Part shown: piece after piece, positions 1-9,097 of the stretch
Position numbering within the stretch: the first letter of the stretch is position 1
Layout: each line of letters starts with the position of its first letter
Assembly (NCBI GenBank): GCA_051531935.1
Contig: JAOPTR010000016.1
Span: 1 to 64,000 of the forward strand
DNA: 64,000 nucleotides
Direction: 5' to 3'
Source: OCS116 sp051531935
Lineage (GTDB): Bacteria > Pseudomonadota > Alphaproteobacteria > Rhizobiales > OSC116
Made by a program: the position numbers and the translations under genes
Notes under the pieces: generated by a model
What the model was told of the DNA's origin: nothing
Database searches by the model: none
The model's input: only the letters and a program-made list of their open reading frames with translations

Positions 1-992
1 GGTGTTTGCCCTGTCCATCGTCTAAATGCGCGTATAAATGATGACGGTTCGGAAAATCCTACTAGATATGCTGTCTGATTTACAGAAACTTTACGAGCGC
101 TTATGTAATCGACCGCCATACGATGGCGCAATTCATCATGTATTTTTACAAATGTCGCATCTTCATCTCTTAACCGTCGATAAAGTGTTTGTCGGCTCAT
201 GCCCATTTCCGCTGCCACATCTTCAATGCCAATTTCACCACGGTGCAGATTGGTCATTACATAGGCCTCAATGCGCCCGCGCATACTGGTTTCTGTCTCC
301 AGATTTTTCACCAAAGCATCCGCTCGCTCGGCAAAAACCCCAAATACATATGATGTTTCAGCAACAAAATCAGTCGTCAGCCATATGGGGTCAATTTCCA
401 TTGCATTGCGATTGGCTTCAAAATGTGTCGGGATTCTAAAAATTTCATCATAGCTTTGGGCATGTTCGGGGCGCTTATGCGTTACCTCTATTTGCAAGCC
501 AAATGAGCGGTCAGGAAAATGGCGACGAAACTCACCAATAAACCAACCAAAAGCAGTTTCCGTTAACTCAGGGAATGAATTGGGATTTGGTCGATTATCA
601 ACAATCCAAATACCTCCACGGTCTGGAATGACGCTAAAGCGCTCTTCACCATTCATCACCTCGACCTCAACCATCAGCTTAGAATAGCGGTTAAGTTGTT
701 CCATCGAGTCGGGCATTGATTTTGATGAATGAATGATTAATCCGACAATTGAAATATTTTCAATGCGTGTTTCGGTACTTACACGCAATGGCAAAGCGGG
801 GTCATTTGTCAATTTAATCGCGTCTCTTACCAAGCCTATATAAGTATCAAGTGGCACCCGTGCGTCTTGATTGGCAAGATCCTCCAAGGTCAAGCCAGCA
901 TTGCTCAGCAACACATCTCCTGACACACCTTTTAACTCAGCGAAATCTATAAAATTTTGGGCAAAACCTGCCGCAACCGATCCAACACCCAT
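1..992 (-). CDS. AraC family transcriptional regulator (C-terminus beyond the window)
   Basis: Reading the minus strand from ATG at 992 gives about 330 codons that run off the window start. The N-terminal part resembles the arabinose-binding-type ligand domain of AraC regulators. The C-terminal part carries an AraC helix-turn-helix: a segment starting GEIGIEDVAAEMGMSRQTLYRRL, then GFSEPSSFIRAFKRWTGQTP at the edge. Only a few C-terminal residues should be missing. It is divergent from the gene at 1135, across a 142-bp gap that should hold both promoters, so it probably controls the 1135-3768 operon. Ligand unknown. Family assignment is confident. Confidence 0.88.
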   Translation of the reverse strand, partial: MGVGSVAAGFAQNFIDFAELKGVSGDVLLSNAGLTLEDLANQDARVPLDTYIGLVRDAIKLTNDPALPLRVSTETRIENISIVGLIIHSSKSMPDSMEQLNRYSKLMVEVEVMNGEERFSVIPDRGGIWIVDNRPNPNSFPELTETAFGWFIGEFRRHFPDRSFGLQIEVTHKRPEHAQSYDEIFRIPTHFEANRNAMEIDPIWLTTDFVAETSYVFGVFAERADALVKNLETETSMRGRIEAYVMTNLHRGEIGIEDVAAEMGMSRQTLYRRLRDEDATFVKIHDELRHRMAVDYISARKVSVNQTAYLVGFSEPSSFIRAFRRWTGQT

Positions 993-1134
993 AACACTTT
1001 ATCCACCCTCAATTCAGAAATATCGCAAATGTTACGAAATGTCAATTAACTGTTACGGGCGGTCATTTCCTCGTTTTGTTTACTGTTTTATTAATGCCAT
1101 CACAAACAAAAACACTAAACTTTAGGAAAATCAC

Positions 1135-1818
1135 ATGAAAAATATAGCAAAAATCGGGGGCATTGCAGCCCTCATAGAGGCCGCCACCTATTTATTTGGC
1201 ATGGCAATTCTCTTCACATATTTAACCCCAGCAAACACTGGCAACAGTGATGCAGATATGCTGCAAAAAGTCGGGTTTCTTGTCGACAACTCAACATTAA
1301 TATACATTTGGAATCTCGTAATCTATATAGTCAATGCCATTTTCTTAGCTGTTTTGGCCGTGGTTCTATACAAACGATTAGAAATTAAAACCCCAGTTCT
1401 TGCACAATTGTCTCTCACATTTGGCAGCATTTGGGCAACACTCGTATTAGGCGCAGGTATGGTCGCAAATGTTGGCTTTGCAGAGGTTGTACGCCTACAC
1501 GAAACAGACACACAAGCCGCCACCTCACTTTGGCATATTGTTCATACCATCGAAAACGGTTTAGGCGGAGGCAATGAAATTGCGGGCGGTGTATGGGCAC
1601 TTGTTTTAGGCCTGGGTTTTCTAGCAAGCAAATGTTTTTCAAAGCCTTTGGGTTATTTTAGCCTCATCATTGGTGCAGCAGGTCTAGCGACTATTTTCCC
1701 ACCATTTAGCGAAATTGGCGGCGCCATATTTGGCCTTGGTTTCATTCTCTGGTTTATTTGGGTCGGCATTGCTTTATTGCGCCCCGCTAAAGTTGACCAA
1801 ACTCAAACACAGGATTAA
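1135..1818 (+). CDS. DUF4386-type membrane protein
   Basis: A 227-residue integral membrane protein with about six hydrophobic segments, starting with a helix around residues 8-30 and ending with FGLGFILWFIWVGIALL near the C-terminus. Length, the GGIAALIEAATYLFG start and the helix pattern fit the DUF4386 family, whose biochemical role is not established. It is the first gene of a likely three-gene operon with an SDR oxidoreductase (9-bp gap) and a serine hydrolase. Such genes often sit beside AraC or TetR regulators, as here. Function inferred from family only. Confidence 0.7.
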   Translation: MKNIAKIGGIAALIEAATYLFGMAILFTYLTPANTGNSDADMLQKVGFLVDNSTLIYIWNLVIYIVNAIFLAVLAVVLYKRLEIKTPVLAQLSLTFGSIWATLVLGAGMVANVGFAEVVRLHETDTQAATSLWHIVHTIENGLGGGNEIAGGVWALVLGLGFLASKCFSKPLGYFSLIIGAAGLATIFPPFSEIGGAIFGLGFILWFIWVGIALLRPAKVDQTQTQD

Positions 1819-1826
1819 TTAAAATT

Positions 1827-2693
1827 ATGAAACGCGTATTTATAGCGGGCGCCACAGGTTATCTTGGCCGATATTTGGTTAACGAATTTGGGGCACAGGG
1901 TTGGGAAGTACATGCTCTTTGCCGCAATACGAAACGAGCCGTTAGATCTGGCCTCATTGCCGATAAAATGGTGCAAGGCCAAGGCACAGAGCCAAAAGAT
2001 TTACAAGGTAAAATGGGTGGGGTGGATTTAGTCATATCCACCCTTGGCATCACCCGCCAAAAAGATGGGATGACTTATCAGGATGTAGATTATCAAGCCA
2101 ATATAAACCTATTACGCGAAGCTGAATATGCTGGGGTAAAGAGATTTTGTTACATTCATGTGCTCAACGCGCATAAAATGAAACATGTCGCTTTAATTGC
2201 CGCAAAACAAGCATTTGTAGATGAGCTTCAAGCGTCACCCATTGCCTCGACGATAATTTCCCCAAGCGGTTATTTTTCTGACATGGGTGATTTTATAAAT
2301 ATGGCAAAGTCTGGTAGGATTTATCTATTTGGCGATGGAGAAAAGCGCCTAAACCCCATACATGGGGCAGATCTTGCCACTTCGATTCATTATGCAGTTA
2401 CAAATGAGCTAGCTGATTTGCAAATTGGCGGGCCCGAAACATTCACCCAAAATGATATGGCGCGGTTGGCATTTGAAGCCACTGGAAAACCCATTAAAAT
2501 AATACACTTGCCCGTTAGTCTAGTTACAATTGCATTATTTTTCTTAAAAACATTCACTTCGCAAAGCTTTTATGGCCCCTACCAGTTTTTCCTCGCTGCT
2601 TTACGCTTGGACATGGTAGCACAAGAACATGGCAACAGGCGGCTATCTCATTTACGACGAAGGCACCTTGTCCCGAACAGATTTATTACGTAG
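1827..2693 (+). CDS. NAD(P)-binding SDR-family protein (NmrA/epimerase-like)
   Basis: A 288-residue Rossmann-fold protein with the dinucleotide-binding motif GATGYLGRY at residues 8-16, a VISTLGITR strand near 69-77 and atypical-SDR architecture. The classical YxxxK catalytic pair is not evident, so this is likelier an NmrA-like or quinone-oxidoreductase-like binder than a classical dehydrogenase. It starts 9 bp after the DUF4386 gene. The last 20 residues are Arg-rich and overlap the upstream extension of the next frame, so a small C-terminal frameshift is possible. Substrate unknown. Confidence 0.75.
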   Translation: MKRVFIAGATGYLGRYLVNEFGAQGWEVHALCRNTKRAVRSGLIADKMVQGQGTEPKDLQGKMGGVDLVISTLGITRQKDGMTYQDVDYQANINLLREAEYAGVKRFCYIHVLNAHKMKHVALIAAKQAFVDELQASPIASTIISPSGYFSDMGDFINMAKSGRIYLFGDGEKRLNPIHGADLATSIHYAVTNELADLQIGGPETFTQNDMARLAFEATGKPIKIIHLPVSLVTIALFFLKTFTSQSFYGPYQFFLAALRLDMVAQEHGNRRLSHLRRRHLVPNRFIT

Positions 2694-2724
2694 AATAACC
2701 AACACCAACCTAAACAGAGCTAAA

Positions 2725-3768
2725 ATGAATATATATCGAAAAATCTTTATATCAGTTTCAATCATCCTCACGATCGGCAGCATGTTCTACGTGCCTTGGA
2801 ACCAAGTACGGGTATATTTCACACCTTTGCCGCAAACAGTTCAAGAGCAAGTAGATGATGTAATGGAGCGCGGCTTAGACGGCATTATTGTCTATGTAGA
2901 TAAGAAGGGTCAGCCTGCCAAACATTATGTCAGTGGTTGGAAAAATAGAGATGCCAAAATACCCGCTGCCCAACAATCATTGTTCAAAATTGCTAGTGTT
3001 ACAAAATTATATGTAGCAGCTGTTGTGGCAAAACTTGCTGATAGACAAGACTTATTCTTAGAACGTAGCTTGGTAGAATATTTACCCTCTCTTAAAGGCA
3101 AGGTTGAATATGCAGACCAGATAACCCTCGCAATGTTAGTACAACATAGAAGCGGTATACCCAATTACAGCGATGTCCAGAACTATCCATGGTTTAAGCC
3201 AAATTCTGACAAAGCAGGTGTTATGGAAATTATTTCTGGTCAACCAGCCGATTTTAAACCGAATGCTCAATATAGTTATTCAAACACCAATTATTATCTA
3301 ATCGGCGAAATTCTTAAAGAAACATTGGGTCATGATTACGAGTATTTCATAAAACAAGAAATTCTGAACCCTCTTGGCCTCAATCACACCTACACGTCAA
3401 TGGGTGAGATCAATATGGATGAGCTCATGAGCGGGTATATGAAAGGTGTTAAAGACGATCTAAAGAATATCAATTACACAGGCCCCATGGGTTCAATGAT
3501 AGCGACAGCCCAAGATGTCGGCATATTCTTGCGGGCGCTGAATGACGGCACATTGTTCACTGATTCTGAACAGACTATTTATTCTTCCATCTATGTATAT
3601 GAGCACACTGGGTTATTGCCAGGCTATTCAACCATCGCACGCTATCATAAAGATATTGACACGGTCGTAATACAATTTGTAAATACCAGTGGCGCTCGGA
3701 TGTGGGGGATAATGGAAGTCACTTATGATCGCATTGTGCAAATTTTGCGAAAACAAGATGGCTCGTAA
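2725..3768 (+). CDS. Membrane-anchored serine hydrolase, beta-lactamase/DD-peptidase superfamily
   Basis: A 347-residue protein from ATG 2725, preferred over an upstream in-frame ATG at 2629 because it begins with a typical membrane anchor (residues 4-24, IYRKIFISVSIILTIGSMF). The class C beta-lactamase/DD-peptidase motifs are visible: SVTK (SxxK) in FKIASVTKLY, YSN in YSYSNTNYY, and HTG in YEHTGLLPGY. These suggest an active periplasmic serine acyl-enzyme, probably a peptidase or esterase rather than a true beta-lactamase. It is the last gene of the AraC-linked operon. Substrate unknown. Confidence 0.82.
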   Translation: MNIYRKIFISVSIILTIGSMFYVPWNQVRVYFTPLPQTVQEQVDDVMERGLDGIIVYVDKKGQPAKHYVSGWKNRDAKIPAAQQSLFKIASVTKLYVAAVVAKLADRQDLFLERSLVEYLPSLKGKVEYADQITLAMLVQHRSGIPNYSDVQNYPWFKPNSDKAGVMEIISGQPADFKPNAQYSYSNTNYYLIGEILKETLGHDYEYFIKQEILNPLGLNHTYTSMGEINMDELMSGYMKGVKDDLKNINYTGPMGSMIATAQDVGIFLRALNDGTLFTDSEQTIYSSIYVYEHTGLLPGYSTIARYHKDIDTVVIQFVNTSGARMWGIMEVTYDRIVQILRKQDGS

Positions 3769-3815
3769 TTTTGTAAACTAAATGTATAAGTGAAAGCTTC
3801 GGGGGAGCAGCACTC

Positions 3816-4442
3816 CTAACGACTTAGACTGACACTTGCCATTTTCACGCCTACGTAAATTAGCGCGCCCCCAGCAGCTTTGTTAATGAGGTTTACCACC
3901 CAACTTTTAAGGCCGCCTCTTGCAATCCTGTCTCCCAAAATTCCATAAGCGCTGTATGAAAACAAATCCATAACAAGTGTGGCTAGACCCATGATTAGTA
4001 ATTGGAGAAGAATAGGAAGATCGGGATCAACGAATTGAGGGAGAATGGCTGCAAAATACAAGAGTGCTTTAGGGTTAGCGAACTCGACAATAAACCCTTG
4101 GGAAAAGAGTTTACTCCAATGCGATTACCGTTTGGCAACACTTAGATTGATCACTCCAGAGCGGCTGAATATGGCATTAATTCCCAGCCACAGCAGGTAC
4201 ACAACCCCAACCCATTTGATGGTCGAGAAAACCAAATTCGAAGCTATGAGCAGCGCAGCGATGCCTGTCGCTGACAAAACAAAATAGACGACATTGGCAA
4301 AGGCTACACCGCAAACACCTGCCAGTGCACGCCTACCTCCGTTGGTCGCGCCTTGTGAGGCCACGGTAATCGCTGCCGCACCAGGAGAAAAAACAACGAC
4401 GGCAGTCGTGAATAAGAAAAGAATGAAAGTATCAATAGGCAT
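3816..4442 (-). pseudogene. LysE/RhtB-family amino-acid exporter, interrupted by one in-frame stop
   Basis: On the minus strand one continuous frame of 208 residues matches a complete LysE/RhtB exporter: start MPIDTFILFLFTTAVVVFSP, the family motif region FSPGAAAITVASQG, and FANPKALLYFAAILPQF in the second half. It is broken by a single TAA at 4125-4127, after SVAKR. Sequence resumes in the same frame with SHWSKLFSQGFIVEFANPKA. A CAA-to-TAA change would explain it. The gene is divergent from the AdaA-like regulator at 4580. It is a recent pseudogene unless the stop is a sequencing error or is suppressed. Confidence 0.85.
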
Positions 4443-4579
4443 GTTTTATAGTCCTGCAAATGGTGAATCTTACGTCTGTCGGAAACCTACTATGTTCGCG
4501 TTTTATAAACTCGCCATTTTCAGACCTGACTACCCAAATGCTCTGGCATTGGACATGATGGGTTGCTACAATCCATATT

Positions 4580-5140
4580 ATGCTAGATTTTAAAACATGT
4601 AACGATGCGCGATTGAGGCGCGACCCAAGCTTTGATGGGAGGTTCTTCACCGCTGTCAGCACGACAAGAATCTACTGCCGTCCAGTCTGCCCCGCGAAAC
4701 ACTCTCTTACGAAAAATGTCAGTTACTACCCAACTGCTGCAGCGGCAGAGCGTGCAGGTTATCGTCCCTGTCTGCGTTGTCGCCCTGAGACTGCACCATT
4801 CTGCGCTGCATGGAATGGAACCAAAACAACCGTTGAACGAGCTTTGCGATTGATCGACGATGGCGCTCTGGACGACGGCAATGTCAATGATCTTGCAGAC
4901 CGTCTAGGCATCGGTGCAAGACATCTATCTCGGCTTTTTGCCAAACATGTTGGGGCATCTCCACTTCAAACGGCTCAAACCCTTCGTATTGGGCGCGCCA
5001 AGAAGTTGCTGGACACGACGACGCTGCCTATTACAGATATAGCCCTCCAAGCGGGTTTTGGCAGCGTGAGACGATTCAACGCGAGCTTCTCAAAGCTCTA
5101 CGGGCACTCTCCTTCCTCTATCCGCAGGTTAAAACGATGA
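4580..5140 (+). CDS. AdaA-like methylphosphotriester-sensing AraC regulator
   Basis: A 186-residue protein with an Ada-type zinc/methyl-acceptor domain followed by an AraC helix-turn-helix. The four cysteines of Ada domains are present as YCRPVCPAK and PCLRCRPET; in Ada the first of these takes the methyl group from a DNA phosphotriester. The HTH half contains LADRLGIGARHLSRLFAKHVG and ALQAGFGSVRRFNASF. Its stop overlaps the ATG of ogt (ATGA), so the two were translationally coupled. It would sense DNA methylation damage and activate ogt and possibly the divergent exporter. It is a paralogue of the protein at 30346-30924. Confidence 0.9.
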   Translation: MLDFKTCNDARLRRDPSFDGRFFTAVSTTRIYCRPVCPAKHSLTKNVSYYPTAAAAERAGYRPCLRCRPETAPFCAAWNGTKTTVERALRLIDDGALDDGNVNDLADRLGIGARHLSRLFAKHVGASPLQTAQTLRIGRAKKLLDTTTLPITDIALQAGFGSVRRFNASFSKLYGHSPSSIRRLKR

Positions 5141-5547
5141 CCTAAGCAAGTTACACATATATTGATAGCCCTGTGGGTTCGCTACTAGTCGCAGGAGATG
5201 ACGACGCGTTGCATTATTTGAGCTTTCCTAACAGCCCCAATGCTGTCGAACCACAATCACATTGGCACCAATCAGACGCACCATTTTTGGTGGTGAGGCG
5301 ACACCTGGCCACTATACCTTTTGGAGAGACACAAACTTATGGTCAACTGGCGGCCACTCTCGAACGTCCTAAAGCAAGCCGTGCAGTGGGTGGCGCAAAT
5401 GGGAGCAATCCGCTTCCGATCATCCGGCCATGCCACCGCGTAATAGGAGGAAACGGCTCGCTAACTGGCTTTGGTGGAGGTCTTCCAACAAAGGGATATT
5501 TACTACTTCATGAAGGGGCGTACACTCAGTCTATGTTCAAGGACTGA
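5137..5547 (+). pseudogene. ogt: ogt-like methylated-DNA-cysteine methyltransferase, degraded
   Basis: The original start is ATG at 5137, overlapping the adaA-like stop. Codon 3 is TAA (5143-5145), and the frame then continues ASYTYIDSPVGSLLVAG. The C-terminal catalytic half is well kept: RAVGGANGSNP (DNA-intercalating Arg region), PCHRV with the acceptor Cys, and GFGGGLPTK. Compared with usual Ogt proteins, roughly 35-40 residues are missing in frame just before HLATIPFGE, which removes the N-terminal/HTH junction. A GTG at 5173 could in principle start translation, but no good ribosome binding site precedes it. Probably non-functional. Confidence 0.82.
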
Positions 5548-5977
5548 CAACATATTTTAGGATTTCTACGACCTGTTCAGGTGTAGTCGCCCATGCCAAG
5601 GCGGCAGCATCGACTTCTTTTAGTGGATGTATTATGTCTTCAGCATGAAGGGTGATGTAGGGCGTTCCCATTGCCGCGCAATAACCTGCATCAAAGGCAG
5701 CATTCCATTGTTTATACTTATCTCCAAAACGAACGACTGCCACATCACAGTTTTCAATCAGCATTTTAGTTCGTATGGAGTTTACTTTCGCTGATTTGTG
5801 ATCTCGCCAAAAGCCACTATTTTCTTGGCCAAGTAAATCGCCTGCAGCATCGCTGGCCTCATGATTGGTCACAGCAGAAGTAAACGAAATATCCAAGTCG
5901 TGTTGCCGACAGCCGTCTTCTATTTGCTGTCTCCAGTTCGTATGAATTTCACCAGACAAGTAAACATTTATGGTCAT
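5537..5977 (-). CDS. ytoQ: YtoQ family protein
   Basis: A 146-residue protein beginning MTINVYLSGEIHTNWR, with the nucleoside-2-deoxyribosyltransferase-like fold pattern of YtoQ proteins (YLSGEIH, SGFWRDH, CDVAVVRFGDKYKQWNAAFDAG). The biochemical activity of YtoQ is not established. It converges on the ogt relic and overlaps its 3' end by 11 bp. Start chosen at the only ATG before the conserved first strand. It looks intact, unlike its neighbours. Confidence 0.85.
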   Translation of the reverse strand: MTINVYLSGEIHTNWRQQIEDGCRQHDLDISFTSAVTNHEASDAAGDLLGQENSGFWRDHKSAKVNSIRTKMLIENCDVAVVRFGDKYKQWNAAFDAGYCAAMGTPYITLHAEDIIHPLKEVDAAALAWATTPEQVVEILKYVVSP

Positions 5978-6119
5978 GGGGTATTCCTAGCTTGGTATCC
6001 GATTGCATTATCGGCGAGAATGAAAGATCTGCCACTTTAACAAAAGAGGCTGGAGATAGAAAGAAATAGTATATCAATTTATACATATTGAGACTAGCCC
6101 TAAAGTTGGGCAGCCTAAG

Positions 6120-6930
6120 CTATTTTTTGGTATTGTCCATTTTGCTGTTTCGAAATCAACTTCTGCCCATCTTGCATTCGTGACTTCACTTTTTCTCTTC
6201 ATTGTCAGTAAAAGCAGTTTAATGCCGAGTTTTTAAATATGGTCGGCATTTATGTTTTCTAACATGTGATAGAATAGACGTATTTCATCGGGCGACAATG
6301 CTCTGTTTGGTGGATAAGATTTTGCAATTGAGCTTGGCAAGACTTCATCAGCTGGATTAGGCAGTCTCTGGCCTCTCTGATTGGCAAATACAAAAATTTG
6401 CTTGATCATGTCTCTGATGTGAATTGCGGTTGTTGGTGCGCCTCTATCCTTCACGCATAGACACAAAGTTCTTAAATCATCTCCTGTGATTTCACTTAGT
6501 AGCCTTTTTTTGAACGGCAGAAGAATATCGCGTTTCAAAATGCTTGTTCGCATCGCTTTGGTGCTGTCGGCCATGTGTGCTTCTCGAAGCCAATTATCTG
6601 CCCATTCCCCGAACTTTAATGTGTCTTTATAATGGTTTTTCTCACGCTGTTTTTCTAGTGCTGGTGAGCGCCCTTCTCGTACCGTCCGTTTTGCGTCCAT
6701 GCACGCTTCTCGCGCTTTTAGCAGGGATATTCCGTCTCTGCCGTATTTTCCGATGGTTACTGTCTCTCTTCGGCGTTCAACCTGTAGTCAAGGCGGAAGG
6801 AAATCAACCCTGCTTTGGACACGAAAACGTACATCCCGTCTCGGTCTGAGACCTTAAAGGCTTTATTTTTTGGCTTTAGATTTTTCAAAAATCTGTCCCA
6901 CTCGATTATCAACGAGAATGGTAACTAATT
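6120..6930 (-). pseudogene. Tyrosine-recombinase (P4-type phage integrase) remnant
   Basis: Three minus-strand frames join into one broken integrase. About 6785-6925 encodes an Arm-DNA-binding N-terminus (KAFKVSDRDGMYVFVSKAG). After a frameshift near 6780, RRETVTIGKYGRDGISLLKARE leads into 6233-6700, which carries the core-binding domain. After a second frameshift near 6230, LLLLTMKRKSEVTNARW supplies the region of the first catalytic Arg, and similarity stops at about 6120. The HxRH/Tyr catalytic end is absent. It is a dead remnant of an integrated element, with no tRNA or obvious att repeat beside it. Confidence 0.82.
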
Positions 6931-7204
6931 GAATCTTCACGCTTTTTGGTTTGTTTACGTTTATTTTATACCGTCAGAAATACCGTCAATAAAAAGTGGT
7001 AAAAGTCGATCATCAATGGCATGTACCTTGTTGATAATGTAGCACTAATTGTCAACGCAAGCAATCTGGTTTACGATGGGTTTAATTATATTACAAGAAC
7101 CCCATTCACTCAAGTTATAATTCAAGAGTTTTTGGCCTGCTATCTGAGTGCTACTTCAACATTTACAACGCATAAATTGGATGCTTTTACAAAATTCAAT
7201 AATG

Positions 7205-8431
7205 TTAAACTATCCGAACCCTAAAACGCCCTACACGTTCCCGTAAATAACCAATTAATTTTGAAGATGAGGCTATTTCAGATTCCATTGCATCAAGAGA
7301 ATTTGAAATTTTGTCGGCAATCACTGCAACTTGCTTCAACACCATTGGTTTGGACAAGCCTGCTTCATCAGCAAGCTTTTCAAAATTTCTGGCATATACG
7401 TCATTAGGTTTATATTTCCCTCCGATCTTCATCGCCATTTTTGGTGCGAGTTCAGGATAGTAAGTGGTACACAATAGATCGTAAAACGGAGCCAATCGTA
7501 TCTGACCATCCCTGCAGAGCAGTGAAAAATTCTTGCCATGTGCATCATTGTTCCCAACAAGAAAGTTGAAAATCACAACATTCAAAAGTTGCTGCAAATC
7601 AAGCGCAGGCACAGCAGACACTGAGCGCAATAAAGCAAAAGCTTGTTTTAGTGAAACACCACCTTCATTTTGATATTTTAATTCAGACACAATACCTAAT
7701 GCCTGACAAAAATCCTCTTGGTGCAAGCGCTGAATTTCATTTTCATCGATTAAGCGGTCATAACGTTCAACGGACAATACTTGCATGTCTTCAACATCAA
7801 GCATCTCCACACCCGCCACTGGTAATCCTATCGCTTTGGCTAGCTTCATACACACAGTTTCATTGAGAACCGTCTCTTCAAAGCGCTCGATTGCGGGCTT
7901 TAAAATATGCGTACTAGGCGCACCATGCATAGGTATCGCAAAACCATCACTTGATCGGTGAACAGCAATCTTATCTTGCGCGCCAGCCAGTGAAAGGCGA
8001 ATCCCCTCCTCCCCAGCTAGCAACGGGCGTTTAGGTAAGTCTCTTAAAACTTCTGCCAAAGCTTCTTCTGATAGTGTTTTATAGTCTGGTGTGTCTATAA
8101 ATAATGGTTGCCCTTCTTGCATAAAAGTCACTGCGCCAGCGCATTCACCACCAATCTCCGCTAACATTGCAAAGTCGTTCTTTCTGCTGATTCCCAAATT
8201 TTTGGCAATGCGATCACGCTTGGCTTCCTCTGGTAAAATACCCCCAAAAAAACCGTGGCACTCACGGTTTAAAAATGGTTCAATCTGCAACGGCAATGAT
8301 TGCGACAAAGGAATTGCCTCGTCATTTCCTAACCATTCAGACGTGTAGGAAAACCCTAACTCACCATTGTTATTCTGAGTTAGTTGGCCGACATAATTTT
8401 CCAAGAGATATACATCAAGTGCCCGTGTCAT
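7205..8431 (-). CDS. hipA: HipA-family serine/threonine kinase toxin
   Basis: A 408-residue HipA toxin. Visible motifs are the P-loop/autophosphorylation region SLAGAQDK with Ser147, the catalytic loop GNNDAHGKN near residue 300, and the metal-binding APFYDLLCT. Length is slightly below E. coli HipA (440). In studied systems HipA phosphorylates glutamyl-tRNA synthetase and induces dormancy. The gene overlaps the 3' end of its antitoxin by 17 bp, so the two are co-translated. It lies beside an integrase relic and is one of two HipBA pairs in the window. Confidence 0.93.
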   Translation of the reverse strand: MTRALDVYLLENYVGQLTQNNNGELGFSYTSEWLGNDEAIPLSQSLPLQIEPFLNRECHGFFGGILPEEAKRDRIAKNLGISRKNDFAMLAEIGGECAGAVTFMQEGQPLFIDTPDYKTLSEEALAEVLRDLPKRPLLAGEEGIRLSLAGAQDKIAVHRSSDGFAIPMHGAPSTHILKPAIERFEETVLNETVCMKLAKAIGLPVAGVEMLDVEDMQVLSVERYDRLIDENEIQRLHQEDFCQALGIVSELKYQNEGGVSLKQAFALLRSVSAVPALDLQQLLNVVIFNFLVGNNDAHGKNFSLLCRDGQIRLAPFYDLLCTTYYPELAPKMAMKIGGKYKPNDVYARNFEKLADEAGLSKPMVLKQVAVIADKISNSLDAMESEIASSSKLIGYLRERVGRFRVRIV

Positions 8432-8708
8432 GTTTCACCCCACCACGGCCATCGACATCGCCCGAACCATGCTCACTACCATCACCAGGTACTGTATCAA
8501 AAACTGGACCATGTAGCTGCACTTTGATACCCAGCGTTTGTAGCACAGTTAGAACCTTGTCGAGCTGGCAAGTCGGTTTACCTTTCTCAAGGTCAATAAT
8601 GAACCGTAACCCAGTACCAGAAGTAAGCGCCAAATCTTTTTGCGTAATGCCTATTGCTTTACGTGTTTTGCGGACGGTTGCACCGATTTCTTTTGTTTTT
8701 TGTACCAT
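8415..8708 (-). CDS. hipB: HipB-like Xre antitoxin and autorepressor
   Basis: A 97-residue helix-turn-helix protein. ATG at 8708 (MVQKTKEIG) is preferred over a TTG four codons upstream. The Xre fold is clear (IGATVRKTRKAIGITQKDLALTSGTG), and LEKGKPTCQLDKVLTVLQTLG is typical of HipB and follows HTH helix 3. The C-terminal tail is Gly/Asp-rich (GDGSEHGSGDVDGRGG). It neutralises HipA and, by family precedent, represses its own operon through the three palindromes immediately upstream (8724-8837). Confidence 0.92.
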   Translation of the reverse strand: MVQKTKEIGATVRKTRKAIGITQKDLALTSGTGLRFIIDLEKGKPTCQLDKVLTVLQTLGIKVQLHGPVFDTVPGDGSEHGSGDVDGRGGVKHDTGT

Positions 8709-8723
8709 AGCAATTCTCAATTA

Positions 8724-8837
8724 ATTCCCGTTCGGTAACATTTACATGATTTCCATAGAGAATGCAACGTATATTCCCGCTCGGTAACTTTCAAGAGCTT
8801 AACAATATATTTCTCCAATATATTCCCGATCGGGAAT
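8724..8837. promoter_or_regulatory. Three HipB operators in a 49-bp register
   Basis: Three copies of a 16-bp dyad lie upstream of hipB: attcccgttcggtaac at 8724-8739, attcccgctcggtaac at 8773-8788 and the perfect palindrome attcccgatcgggaat at 8822-8837. Start-to-start distance is exactly 49 bp both times. The proximal copy lies 16 bp before the hipB ATG, so bound repressor would block transcription or its start. Nothing else is seen in the remainder of 8709-9097. Confidence 0.85.
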
Positions 8838-9097
8838 TACAAATAAACTCTATCAGTAATACAAAAGATGATTTTCAATGTCGTTTCATGAAAAACGATT
8901 AGACGTTGTGAAATTTAATTGTTTTTTATCAAAATTATGAATTTTAGTTACAGATCTCCATTTTTTGCAAAAACAGAGGGAAATTATTGGTAATGGTAAA
9001 TATCCAGCTGTCTGTCAATTGTCGTCTTGCCGTAATCAAATACAAATAATAAATTTTCATGCGACTGCTTCGGCAACTGCAGCGTACATAAATAAAG

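Noticed and set aside
7021..7224. 67-codon plus-strand frame downstream of hipA
   Set aside because: No domain, no ribosome binding site, unusual composition, and it overlaps the hipA 3' end; treated as chance.
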